This document shows positions 7,236-13,832 of a stretch of 13,832 nt of DNA, one piece after another. A program made the translations under genes and the position numbers. This DNA comes from an uncultured bacterium. GTDB taxonomy: Bacteria > Patescibacteriota > Saccharimonadia > Saccharimonadales > Saccharimonadaceae. Within the stretch, counting starts at the first letter, position 1. Each line of letters opens with the position of its first letter. The notes beneath the pieces were generated by a model, which was given only the letters and a program-made list of their open reading frames with translations, had not been told where the DNA came from and made no database searches. Where the stretch lies: contig CALHCA010000128.1 of the NCBI GenBank assembly GCA_937930585.1, positions 1 to 13,832 on the forward strand, written 5' to 3'.

Positions 7236-8297
7236 TTAGTGTATATAGTTCGAAACACTACTTGCTGGTACTGTTCGAGTTGTTACAACATTTAGTTTTC
7301 CAGCATAATTCATATCTGAAACAGTGATTGTTCCATCAGAATTCACAGACTCAACAATAGCAACATGTCCGTAACCCCAGATGTATGAGTTTGCGTAAGC
7401 ATTCCACTGAGCAATTGCACCTACAGATGGATTTTGGTCAACCTTATACCCAGCAGCTCTAGCACTGACTGCCCAAGTTGAAGCATTACCCCAAAAACTT
7501 CCGATGTCTGGACGGCGATTATATGCATACCAAGTACAGTTTCCCCAGGCGTAAGCATTTCCAGCTTTAACATTGTAATTAGAAGATAGGGATACTGGCG
7601 ATACACTCACAGAACTAGAAGATTTTCGAGAATTTGAAGTTGTAGAAGTTGAGAAAACCTTAGATTTAGGATTATAATCTGGTCGCTCTTCTTCAGGCAA
7701 GATACCGCCAGGAATTACAATCTCAACGCCTTCTTTAGGCTCTTCGCCATCCTTAAGCTTATTATAAGAAATCAATCTCTCTAAATTGGCTTGGTATTTT
7801 TCTGCTACAGATTTAATACTGTCGCCAGATTTAAATCGATAGATAATTCCGTCTACAGGCAGAATCCTTAGTTCCTTATTAGCTTCAACTTTATCACCCT
7901 TCAAGCCATTAACCCATTTAATAGTTTGAGCAGTGATGCCATATTTATCGGCAATTGTTTGAATAACCTCTTCTGAAGTTGTAGTGTATTTAATGATTTC
8001 ACGTTTTTCAGAAGAAACCTCAAGAACTTTAGGCTTTTCAACAGAAGCAGCAACTTGAGGTGAATCCTGAAGTATTGCAGTAGATGTTGAAAGGCTCGCC
8101 ACAGAAGATGCGATCGCTAAATCAGCAGACTCAGCAAGATTTGCAACAACACCAGATTCCGTAACTTTGTCTGCTACAGAATATTTCTCATTACTATTTT
8201 GAGTATTTTCAACAGATTTTGAATTAATTTGATTGTTTAACTCAGTCGATTTTTTAATATCTGGCTGACTACCACCAAATACGGCAACCATAACCAC
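7236..8297 (-). CDS. Membrane-anchored LysM-CHAP peptidoglycan hydrolase (start uncertain)
   Basis: A wall-binding, wall-cutting enzyme. Numbered from the first canonical start (GTG 8297; 353 residues): LysM 1 about 103-146 and LysM 2 about 152-196 (YRFKSGDSIKSVAEKY), a Ser-rich linker (213-239), then a CHAP domain (about 241-353). The CHAP catalytic Cys254 is in WGNCTWYAY, His311 in GHVAIVE, and a polar third residue in DMNY (328-331). Cleavage of peptidoglycan peptide links outside the cell is the expected role. The start is doubtful: GTG 8297 would lie inside a hydrophobic helix whose first half (TVVYSSIFVIV) is encoded just upstream in the same frame, with basic residues before it. The frame stays open to 8465 but has no ATG, GTG, TTG or CTG. 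ATT at 8444, 7 nt after GGGAG, is a possible rare start, giving about 402 residues. Confidence 0.9.
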   Translation of the reverse strand: MVMVAVFGGSQPDIKKSTELNNQINSKSVENTQNSNEKYSVADKVTESGVVANLAESADLAIASSVASLSTSTAILQDSPQVAASVEKPKVLEVSSEKREIIKYTTTSEEVIQTIADKYGITAQTIKWVNGLKGDKVEANKELRILPVDGIIYRFKSGDSIKSVAEKYQANLERLISYNKLKDGEEPKEGVEIVIPGGILPEEERPDYNPKSKVFSTSTTSNSRKSSSSVSVSPVSLSSNYNVKAGNAYAWGNCTWYAYNRRPDIGSFWGNASTWAVSARAAGYKVDQNPSVGAIAQWNAYANSYIWGYGHVAIVESVNSDGTITVSDMNYAGKLNVVTTRTVPASSVSNYIH

Positions 8298-8483
8298 AAT
8301 AACAAAAATAGAAGAATAAACAACAGTTGATTTTAAACTTAGTATATTAATTATCTTTAGAAAAGTAGAATCAGAAACTTTATTATTTCTATTCTGTATG
8401 ATTTCAATCTTAGGAGATTTAACTCCTCGTTTTTGACTACAAATAATCTTTCTCCCGCAAACACATTACTGTGATGCACTACC

Positions 8484-8516
8484 TTAATAATACCCTTTCT
8501 TTTCAAAAATTAGCAT
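8484..8516 (-). other. 10-codon upstream ORF in the hydrolase leader
   Basis: ATG at 8516 reads MLIFEKKGYY then TAA, with AAGG (8525-8528) 8 nt upstream. It is in the same frame as the hydrolase, separated from its open frame by two TAA codons (8484-8486 and 8466-8468). It could be a leader peptide or the remnant of an older start. Confidence 0.3.
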
Positions 8517-8584
8517 AATGTCGACCTTTTTAATTAATATTATAGAGTTAAACGAATGCTATAAAGTATTTTCTGGTAGGTGCC

Positions 8585-8622
8585 TTAATATAAAAATACA
8601 CAAAACATCATTTTTATATTAA
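8585..8622 (-). repeat. 13-bp perfect inverted repeat at the hydrolase mRNA 5' end
   Basis: Arms 8585-8597 and 8610-8622 are exact reverse complements of A/T bases around a 12-nt loop. With the promoter start near 8628, the hairpin would form at the extreme 5' end of the transcript, as 5' stabilising stems do. No T run follows, so I do not call a terminator. Confidence 0.65.
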
Positions 8623-8634
8623 TTTACATATAAA

Positions 8635-8663
8635 ATTCTATCAAATATTAATACAATTGTCAA
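8635..8663 (-). promoter_or_regulatory. Strong promoter TTGACA-N17-TAGAAT for the LysM-CHAP leader
   Basis: TTGACA (8658-8663) is a perfect -35. After 17 nt comes TAGAAT (8635-8640), preceded by TGA, which makes an extended -10. It is the best promoter in the window and begins 7 bases past the mltG stop. Predicted start is near 8628. Confidence 0.8.
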
Positions 8664-8669
8664 GCTTAA

Positions 8670-9839
8670 TCACAAAATCAAGCACTTTTTTGCACAATAT
8701 TTTTTAATATTATCTTGATGCTCTATATCGGTTCTACCGTAATAAGTCTTATCATCATCTCCACTCAAAAAGAATAAATAATTATGCTCAGCCGGAGAAG
8801 CCGTCGCCTTAAGAGCAGACAGCCCTGGTGTTGCGATTGGAGTAGGTGTTAAACCTTTATATTTTCGAAGATTATAAGGGCTATCTAAATTTGGAGTTCT
8901 TTCAGCCCCTGTTTTATCCGCAATATATTGATACGTTACATCTGAACCAAGCGTCATCCCAGCTTTAATTCTGTTATAAAAAACACCTGCAACTTTTTGT
9001 TGATCTTCGAAATCACTCAAGGTTTCTTTCTGAACAATTGAGGAAAGTGTAATTCCTTCATATAAACTCAAACCTTTTTGCTTGAATTTATTCTCAAGGT
9101 TTAGTTCTTTAATTTTAGCTTCAAAGTCTGCAAAATATCTCCGCAAAATATTTTCAACTTTTGTACCTTTCTTAAAATTATGAGTTTGGCCGTAAAGAAA
9201 TCCTTCAAGATCCGTATTTTTTGGCTTACCAGAGAAAAGAGTTGGAAATTCCCCAGAATAATCTTTCGAAAAAGCATCATCAATTTCATTTTTCGAATAA
9301 CCAGCTTTCAAGAGAGTATTTTTAGCCATTTTTACTGTTCCGCCAGGTAAAAATGTTATATTAAAGCTATCGACAATTTGACCTTTATTTAAAATATCTA
9401 AAACCTCAGGAATTGTCATACTTGAAGATAACTGATAACTACCAGCTAAAATATTCCGTTTGTTATTTATTCGTGCATAGAAAATAAATGAGTTTTTAGA
9501 GATAATTATTTTTTTATCAGCCAATTTCTGAGCAACTACATCTAAAGATTCGCCCTTACTAATATTGAAATTAACTTTTTTAGAATCGTTAGTTTTATAA
9601 TTTATTGCACTATTATAACTTAAGAATAAAATTCCACAAAAAGAAATAAAGCAAAACAATAGAACTGTAAAAAAAACCAAAATCCTCTTTCGAAAAACTC
9701 TTTTTTTATTATTTTTTGTGTCTAAAATAGCAGCTGTTTCCCTTTCGCGCTTAGATATTTCCTCAATAACCCTTTCAGCACGATCTTCTATTAGCTCCTG
9801 CTTATCTCTATTTACTGGTGGTTTTATAATCCCATCCAT
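8670..9839 (-). CDS. mltG: Endolytic murein transglycosylase MltG (YceG family)
   Basis: Cuts nascent glycan strands at the outer face of the inner membrane, setting strand length. Its 389 residues show a charged cytoplasmic N-terminus with a coiled-coil-like stretch (10-36), one membrane helix (about 53-73), a LysM-like region (SKGESLDVVAQKLADKK, 94-110), then the YceG domain. Catalytic Glu272 is in SSIVQKET. Family blocks DLEGFLYGQT (210-219), GSDVTYQY and the near-C-terminal SPYNLRKYKGL with PIATPGLSALKA are present. The C-terminus carries an unusual Cys pair (CAKKC). The ATG overlaps the ruvX stop by one base (TAATG) and has a strong GGAGGA site about 9 nt upstream, so coupled translation is likely. 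It ends in TGA, evidence that UGA is a stop here. Confidence 0.95.
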   Translation of the reverse strand: MDGIIKPPVNRDKQELIEDRAERVIEEISKRERETAAILDTKNNKKRVFRKRILVFFTVLLFCFISFCGILFLSYNSAINYKTNDSKKVNFNISKGESLDVVAQKLADKKIIISKNSFIFYARINNKRNILAGSYQLSSSMTIPEVLDILNKGQIVDSFNITFLPGGTVKMAKNTLLKAGYSKNEIDDAFSKDYSGEFPTLFSGKPKNTDLEGFLYGQTHNFKKGTKVENILRRYFADFEAKIKELNLENKFKQKGLSLYEGITLSSIVQKETLSDFEDQQKVAGVFYNRIKAGMTLGSDVTYQYIADKTGAERTPNLDSPYNLRKYKGLTPTPIATPGLSALKATASPAEHNYLFFLSGDDDKTYYGRTDIEHQDNIKKYCAKKCLIL

Positions 9840-10252
9840 TAAAAATTCTCCTCCAAATAATCTTGTAAAATAATTGAAGCCGCATTCATATCTATATCGC
9901 CTTTTGAATATGGCTTTCCATAGCTTTTTAGTCTGTTTTCAGCCTGAATACTCGTCAAGCTTTCATCTTGAAAACAAATTTTATCGACTGAATATTCAAA
10001 ATTTTTTACAAATTCTTTAGTATAAGCAGTTTGCGAAGTCTCTTCACCACTCTGATTTCGTGGTAACCCAACCACAAGAACGTCAATTTCTTCTTTCGAA
10101 ATTATCTCAATAATTTGTTCTACCGCAGATTCCACATCATCATTTACTTCAACAGTAGTAAATGGTATAGCTATTTTAATAAAGGAGTCGGCCAAAGCGA
10201 TACCAATTCTCTTAGTGCCAACATCAAGCGCCATCAACTTTAAAGATTTCAT
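9839..10252 (-). CDS. ruvX: RuvX/YqgF, RNase H-fold nuclease family
   Basis: A 137-residue protein of the YqgF/RuvX family, linked to 16S rRNA 5'-end processing and, in some bacteria, Holliday junction resolution. The RNase H-like fold is recognisable: ALDVGTKRIGIA (8-19) with Asp10, VVGLPRNQSGEE (60-71), FQDESLTSIQAE (94-105) with Glu97, and the C-terminal DMNAASIILQDYLE (121-134). Length is normal. Its ATG overlaps the stop of the Baseplate-J-like gene by one base (TAATG), and its own stop overlaps the mltG start in the same way. I see no clear ribosome site, which favours coupled translation. Neighbourhood with mltG is common in bacteria. Confidence 0.95.
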   Translation of the reverse strand: MKSLKLMALDVGTKRIGIALADSFIKIAIPFTTVEVNDDVESAVEQIIEIISKEEIDVLVVGLPRNQSGEETSQTAYTKEFVKNFEYSVDKICFQDESLTSIQAENRLKSYGKPYSKGDIDMNAASIILQDYLEENF

Positions 10253-11862
10253 TATTTATCAACCGTAAACTTGATATTAATTTTTTTATCATCGTTCGGC
10301 ACAGTATTTACCCAAAAGAATGAAAACTTCACATCAACATTTTTTACACCCTCTTTTGCTTCAATTAAGCTTCGAACTTCACCAGATTTTTTACCCTTAA
10401 TTTTATCTTTCAGATTATCTATATCAATAACTGGGCCAATTTTTACATTTGATGAAATTTCTACACTATTACCACTAAATTTCGAAAATGAGACATCTTT
10501 CAAGCCATAATCATAAATTTTTTGATTATTTAAATTATTTATTTTATTTTTAACAAGAGAAGATATAACACTTTCCATACTTTTATTTTCAATTGCCATG
10601 ATAGAATATAAAGAAGTTGCCTTTAGTGTAGCCTTACCGTTTGGAGCCTCTTGATTGACGGCAACAGAAGAAGAAATCTCACCATCTTTTACAGAGAAAC
10701 TATCGTTTAATACAGTATAATCTGAGCCAAATTTAGCTTTTAAAGAACTCTTAATAGAATCTGCATTTTCTGTATTAATTTTAGCTTTTGCTGCATTTAT
10801 GTCATTTTGCGAAACAACTTTTAAAGTTTTTTTCGAACCGCCAGAAAGCTGACCACCGCTTGCCGAAACACCACTAATTGATGAAATATATTTTTGTGCT
10901 GGTAGATTACACTGCTCTCCGATAGCTGTTGCTTTAATTCTAACACTAGCTTTTCCATCAGAAATTATGCCACCTTTAATTTTTACTCCCGGAATAGTAA
11001 CAGCCGAGGTTGTGATAAAATTACATTGCTCAGCTGAAAATGCAGAGCCTTGAGCTATAGTAATAGGGTCACTATCACTACTTTGAGAAAGATTTAAAAT
11101 TCCTGAAGCAGCCTCTCCTTCTTCGCGGGTTCCAGTTGCCTCAAAAGTAATTTCATGATTTTTTTCAATAGTTTCGGTTTTTGAAAGTAGCGAATTATCG
11201 TTTGCATTATTAGAGATCGAAGCAACACCTTTTACGTTAGTAGTTGAGGTTTTCGCAGCAATCGTGATATCCGCAAACGGAGCAAAGAATATTGCCCAAA
11301 TCATAAATAATAAAAATACAGAAGACACCCCACCAATAATAAGAATCTTCTTTCGAAACTTTGAAAAATCGGGGACTCTCGGCCCTTTTCTAGCCTTATT
11401 AGTCTTCTCTTTTTTTAATTCTGGATTAATTTTATTAAAATTTTTATTATCGTCAATATCAATCCCTTCAAGAATTTCAGCTTCCTTTTCGTCAGGAGTT
11501 GGGCCGCTAAACTCCGAAATAGGCAAACTTTCATCATCGATAATATCATCACCATCAATTTCTAAGATATCAATTTCTGGTATCTCTGGCTTACTCTGAA
11601 GAGTTTTCGAAACTGGAATTTTTGCTGTTGCCGACATAGTCTTTAATGCAGAATTATTAGTAATAAAAACGATTTTCTTATCATTTTTTTGTGCGGCTCG
11701 AGAAAGCAAACGAATGTTTACGGCACTTCTAAAAATACCCAAACTTTTTGGTGGAACAATTGCAATAATTCTCTCTTTTGAAGATTTTATTTTGTTAACA
11801 ACATCTGTAATATCATCTTCAATATCAACATAGATTACATCTTTTTTAACCTTTTCACTCAT
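10252..11862 (-). CDS. Single-pass membrane protein with Baseplate-J-like extracellular region
   Basis: 536 residues in four parts. Residues 8-85 form a small alpha/beta domain (RIIAIVPPKSLGIFRSAVNIRLL at 31-53, KIVFITNN at 63-70). Residues 93-140 are a highly acidic linker, followed by a basic stretch (150-172). One membrane helix spans about 173-194, with the rest outside. The outer part has a Baseplate-J-like pattern (EEGEAASGILNL, then a TITIP-like strand and KASVRIKATAIGEQCNLPA) and two cysteines in matching ..EQCN.. contexts that might pair. Similar proteins, by recall, follow PilM/FtsA-like genes in Patescibacteria and are often named Baseplate J or pilus assembly. An AAGAGG site lies 6 nt before the ATG, with 13 bp to the upstream ATPase gene. 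It is probably a partner of that ATPase at the envelope; the exact function is unknown. Confidence 0.75.
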   Translation of the reverse strand: MSEKVKKDVIYVDIEDDITDVVNKIKSSKERIIAIVPPKSLGIFRSAVNIRLLSRAAQKNDKKIVFITNNSALKTMSATAKIPVSKTLQSKPEIPEIDILEIDGDDIIDDESLPISEFSGPTPDEKEAEILEGIDIDDNKNFNKINPELKKEKTNKARKGPRVPDFSKFRKKILIIGGVSSVFLLFMIWAIFFAPFADITIAAKTSTTNVKGVASISNNANDNSLLSKTETIEKNHEITFEATGTREEGEAASGILNLSQSSDSDPITIAQGSAFSAEQCNFITTSAVTIPGVKIKGGIISDGKASVRIKATAIGEQCNLPAQKYISSISGVSASGGQLSGGSKKTLKVVSQNDINAAKAKINTENADSIKSSLKAKFGSDYTVLNDSFSVKDGEISSSVAVNQEAPNGKATLKATSLYSIMAIENKSMESVISSLVKNKINNLNNQKIYDYGLKDVSFSKFSGNSVEISSNVKIGPVIDIDNLKDKIKGKKSGEVRSLIEAKEGVKNVDVKFSFFWVNTVPNDDKKINIKFTVDK

Positions 11863-11875
11863 ATCTTACCTCTTC

Positions 11876-13135
11876 TTAAGCTCGTAAAATCCTGTTTAGT
11901 TTATCACGAAAACTCTCGCTAGCATTTTCATCAGTACTATAAGTGTCATATCCGACTCGTAAAAGCCCCATTGCCGTAATAAATGTATGGTCGTTAATTT
12001 TTCCAGATTCGTCAATAACTCCCGAAACTTCAGAAGGCTTAATATGCTTTACTATAGGCTTTTTATTAAATGGTAATTCTTGCCACCAATCGTCATTTTC
12101 CAATCTTTCAACAAGAGATTCTAAGCTTGAGCCACCACCACATAGTAAAATCTTACTTGGCAAATAATCAACATTTTCAAAATCGCTTAAAGCTAGTTCA
12201 ACGCCAGAAATCCAAACATCCAAAGTATTATCAATTGCATCAATCGCCTGCTTTGCGATAGTAGATTTGAGTTTTTCATTCGAAAGGTTTAATTTTAGCT
12301 TTTCAGCATTATTGTAAGATAATGATAGTTCATTTGCAATTTGATTCGTAAAGCTTCGACCACCAATCCCGAACATCTTGGTTCCTTCAACACCACCATC
12401 ATTCACAACAGCAATATCGGTTGTTCCACCACCAACATCAGCTAAAATTGCGGTAAAATTACTCGAAGAATCTGAGCCAACAACGCTTCTAGCGACTGCA
12501 AAAGGTTCCGCTGCAACCGCAATCAAATCAAGCGCAAGCTCATTCGCGACGCGCTCAATAGCACCAATATGAACAGTTGGTGCAAAAGCTGTATAAATCT
12601 GAATTGAAACATCTTTCCCCTGAAAACCAATCGGATTCGAAACCTTATAACCGTCAATATGAATTCCAACTATAGCTGAATTAACGAGCTTAATTTCAGC
12701 TTCTCGATTCCCTGTCTCAAGAGCAATCTCTCTTTGAGCTTTAAGTTGAGCTCTTTCTTGAATCTTATCAATAATAAATTCCATTTCAGCTTCATCGAGA
12801 GGACGATTTGGCCGAGGGCGACGATATTTTATTGTATTCGTAGCCCCCTTAACTAGCTCACCAGCAATTCCAATTACGGCTTTTTTAGCTTGAATCTCCG
12901 CTTGATCTTCCGCTTCAATCAAAGCATTTTCACAATTTTGAACAACACTAGCAATATCGGCAATTGCACCCGAATGCATATCTGACACATTTTGCCGTGC
13001 ACGCCCAACACCAATAACACGAATTTCATCACCATCAATTTCAGCTACAAGAGCCTTTACGAATTCAGTTCCAATATCAAGGGCAACGATATAATTATCG
13101 CTTGAATCTTCTTTTTGTTTATTCTTGAATAACAT
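11876..13135 (-). CDS. FtsA/PilM-like actin-fold ATPase
   Basis: A 419-residue cytoplasmic actin-family protein. Phosphate 1 is ALDIGT (18-23), phosphate 2 is LADVGGGTTDIAVV, and the adenosine motif is LLCGGGSSLESL. Between them lies an FtsA-type 1C/SHS2 subdomain with VGIHIDGYKVSNPIGFQGKD, so FtsA relatedness is clear. An obvious FtsA C-terminal amphipathic anchor is not evident, although the tail (SFRDKLNRILRA) is weakly amphipathic. FtsA (divisome) and PilM (type IV pilus) are both possible; the membrane-protein partner next door favours the PilM-like role, without settling it. It heads the run with the Baseplate-J-like gene, ruvX and mltG. A promoter 9 nt before the ATG leaves a leader of about 3 nt and no ribosome site. 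Confidence 0.88.
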   Translation of the reverse strand: MLFKNKQKEDSSDNYIVALDIGTEFVKALVAEIDGDEIRVIGVGRARQNVSDMHSGAIADIASVVQNCENALIEAEDQAEIQAKKAVIGIAGELVKGATNTIKYRRPRPNRPLDEAEMEFIIDKIQERAQLKAQREIALETGNREAEIKLVNSAIVGIHIDGYKVSNPIGFQGKDVSIQIYTAFAPTVHIGAIERVANELALDLIAVAAEPFAVARSVVGSDSSSNFTAILADVGGGTTDIAVVNDGGVEGTKMFGIGGRSFTNQIANELSLSYNNAEKLKLNLSNEKLKSTIAKQAIDAIDNTLDVWISGVELALSDFENVDYLPSKILLCGGGSSLESLVERLENDDWWQELPFNKKPIVKHIKPSEVSGVIDESGKINDHTFITAMGLLRVGYDTYSTDENASESFRDKLNRILRA

Positions 13136-13144
13136 ACTAACACT

Positions 13145-13173
13145 ATTATAAACCGTTTAAGGTTTTTTTGCAA
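13145..13173 (-). promoter_or_regulatory. Promoter of the FtsA/PilM-like operon, TTGCAA-N17-TATAAT
   Basis: On the minus strand TTGCAA (13168-13173), 17 nt and a perfect TATAAT (13145-13150) give +1 near 13138, three bases before the ATG at 13135. A short inverted repeat AAACC/GGTTT (13150-13154 with 13161-13165) lies in the spacer and could be an operator or a weak terminator of the gene upstream. Confidence 0.68.
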
Positions 13174-13177
13174 ATTT

Positions 13178-13717
13178 TCACAAGATTATTTCTATGTCTT
13201 CTAATTCCAAAATATCGCTCAAAAAAGTTTTGTTATCCAGTTCGAAAACCTCGCAGTCATACTTTTTTCGAAATTCATCAGCATTAAACCTCTCAAGAGA
13301 ACCCTTTACACCGCTTTTTCTGTCAACTCCAAAAATCCAAGATTCATTATTACCTCGTTTTTTGTATCGATTAACAAACTCACTTATATTTTTAGGATTA
13401 TTCATTGGAGCGACCACGCAAAATGGCATTTTTTCTTGAGCTAAAAAATCAATAACTTTCTTATTGTTCCAAACCGCCATAATTTTATCTGGCGAATAAT
13501 TTTTTACAATTTCGTTACAATAAATCTGAAGAAAATTATCTTTTCTAACTCTATCAAATCGCCCTTTTGCGTTTTCTTTTCCATATTTCCAAGCCAAATT
13601 ATCAACATAAATAATATCAGAGCTTTCTAAATCTAAAAAGTCCTTATGCTTTATTGAACTTTTTCCAACGCCAGGATAGCCAACAACAATAGTTCCGCGT
13701 TTAATTTTTTGAATCAT
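13178..13717 (-). CDS. P-loop NTP-binding protein, phage-type kinase-like family, function unknown
   Basis: A 179-residue soluble protein. Its Walker A is GYPGVGKSS (13-21), followed closely by DLESSD (about 28-33). Later blocks are [25 protein letters not shown] and VNRYKKRGN. By recall this order (GxPGxGKS, DLESS, a VRxxL-like helix, a VVxP strand, then RYKxRGN) matches a small family of nucleotide-kinase-like proteins common in phages and scattered in bacteria, with no firm substrate. The ATG overlaps the TGA of the upstream gene (ATGA), so translation is probably coupled; AAGG about 10 nt upstream may help. The next gene downstream has its own promoter. Kinase activity is inference from the fold only. 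Confidence 0.8.
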   Translation of the reverse strand: MIQKIKRGTIVVGYPGVGKSSIKHKDFLDLESSDIIYVDNLAWKYGKENAKGRFDRVRKDNFLQIYCNEIVKNYSPDKIMAVWNNKKVIDFLAQEKMPFCVVAPMNNPKNISEFVNRYKKRGNNESWIFGVDRKSGVKGSLERFNADEFRKKYDCEVFELDNKTFLSDILELEDIEIIL

Positions 13718-13832
13718 CGCAAAATAGCCTTAATTCGCCGAACGCCAGCGCTTGAAGACTGCTCTTTTACGATCTTGAATTTCTTACCACCCTCAGCAAG
13801 CTCTCGCGTGTTATTAACATGAGGCCCACCAC
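13714..13832 (-). CDS. AlaX-type alanyl-tRNA editing domain protein (C-terminal end only)
   Basis: The last 39 codons of a minus-strand gene enter from the right edge and end in TGA. They contain [11 protein letters not shown] and [18 protein letters not shown], the final part of the AlaRS/ThrRS second additional domain, including the His of its metal site. Because the protein stops right after RRIKAIL, it is better read as a free-standing editing protein (AlaX type, removing mischarged Ser or Gly from tRNA-Ala) than as alanyl-tRNA synthetase, which would continue. Its stop overlaps the start of the P-loop gene by four bases. A ThrRS-related origin cannot be excluded from this fragment. Confidence 0.7.
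   Translation of the reverse strand, partial: GGPHVNNTRELAEGGKKFKIVKEQSSSAGVRRIKAILR

Larger units (their letters stand above)
8298..8669 (-). promoter_or_regulatory. Long leader of the LysM-CHAP gene
   Basis: This 372-bp stretch between mltG and the annotated hydrolase start contains no certain gene. On the minus strand it holds a near-perfect promoter (8635-8663), a 13-bp inverted repeat at the predicted 5' end (8585-8622), a possible long-range pairing (8575-8583 with 8476-8483), a 10-codon ORF with an AAGG site (8484-8516), a weaker TATTAT near 8491-8496, and the open frame 8298-8465 that continues the hydrolase N-terminus. Confidence 0.55.

Noticed and set aside
13150..13169. Plus-oriented terminator-like hairpin (AAACC, 6-nt loop, GGTTT then T run)
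   Set aside because: No plus-strand gene lies nearby to use it; it overlaps the minus-strand operon promoter and is better seen as part of that region.
13714..13832. Reading the right-edge fragment as alanyl-tRNA synthetase or threonyl-tRNA synthetase
   Set aside because: Both would continue past the editing-domain motif; this protein ends there, so a free-standing AlaX-type protein fits better.

Overview
The window looks like chromosome from a low-GC, streamlined bacterium of the Candidate Phyla Radiation, most likely Candidatus Saccharibacteria (TM7). This is inferred from recalled gene content and order: an FtsA/PilM-like ATPase, a Baseplate-J-like membrane protein, ruvX and mltG in one run, plus a LysM/CHAP wall hydrolase, Obg and single-copy tRNAs. 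No 16S rRNA or other marker is present to prove it. UGA works as a stop at mltG and at the partial gene on the right edge, so the standard bacterial code fits and the UGA=Gly code of Gracilibacteria/Absconditabacteria does not. Sampled gene DNA is about one-third GC; the lemA fragment at the left edge is about 54% by hand count.

Layout: (1) 1-418, 5'-complete but 3'-truncated lemA (minus) with its own promoter. (2) 560-1177, a minus-strand block of tRNA-Cys, a small two-helix membrane protein and tRNA-Leu, with a terminator. (3) 1206-3842, hisS (minus) and rarA (plus), divergent from a shared 120-bp promoter region. (4) 3975-5426, sbcB/exonuclease I, convergent with rarA. (5) 5468-5839, a complete small plus-strand transcription unit: promoter, structured leader, 82-residue protein of unknown function, terminator. 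(6) 5853-8297, obg and a secreted or anchored LysM-CHAP hydrolase (minus), the latter with a long structured leader and an unclear start. (7) 8670-13135, an operon-like run of FtsA/PilM-like ATPase, Baseplate-J-like membrane protein, ruvX and mltG, with TAATG couplings. (8) 13178-13832, a P-loop protein overlapping the 3' end of an AlaX-type tRNA-editing gene.

Functionally the window mixes translation (hisS, tRNAs, AlaX-like editing), genome maintenance (rarA, sbcB, ruvX), ribosome assembly (obg) and envelope work (mltG, CHAP hydrolase, FtsA/PilM plus Baseplate-J-like protein). No CRISPR array, transposase, integrase or phage module is visible.

The most unusual signals are not new gene clusters. 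They are: promoters placed so that transcription should begin at or within about 3 nt of the AUG of rarA, sbcB, obg and the ftsA/pilM-like gene (predicted leaderless mRNAs); strong over-representation of the palindrome TTCGAA/TTTCGAAA; a CHAP gene whose membrane-anchor frame has no canonical start upstream of the helix; and the composition break at lemA beside a tRNA gene.
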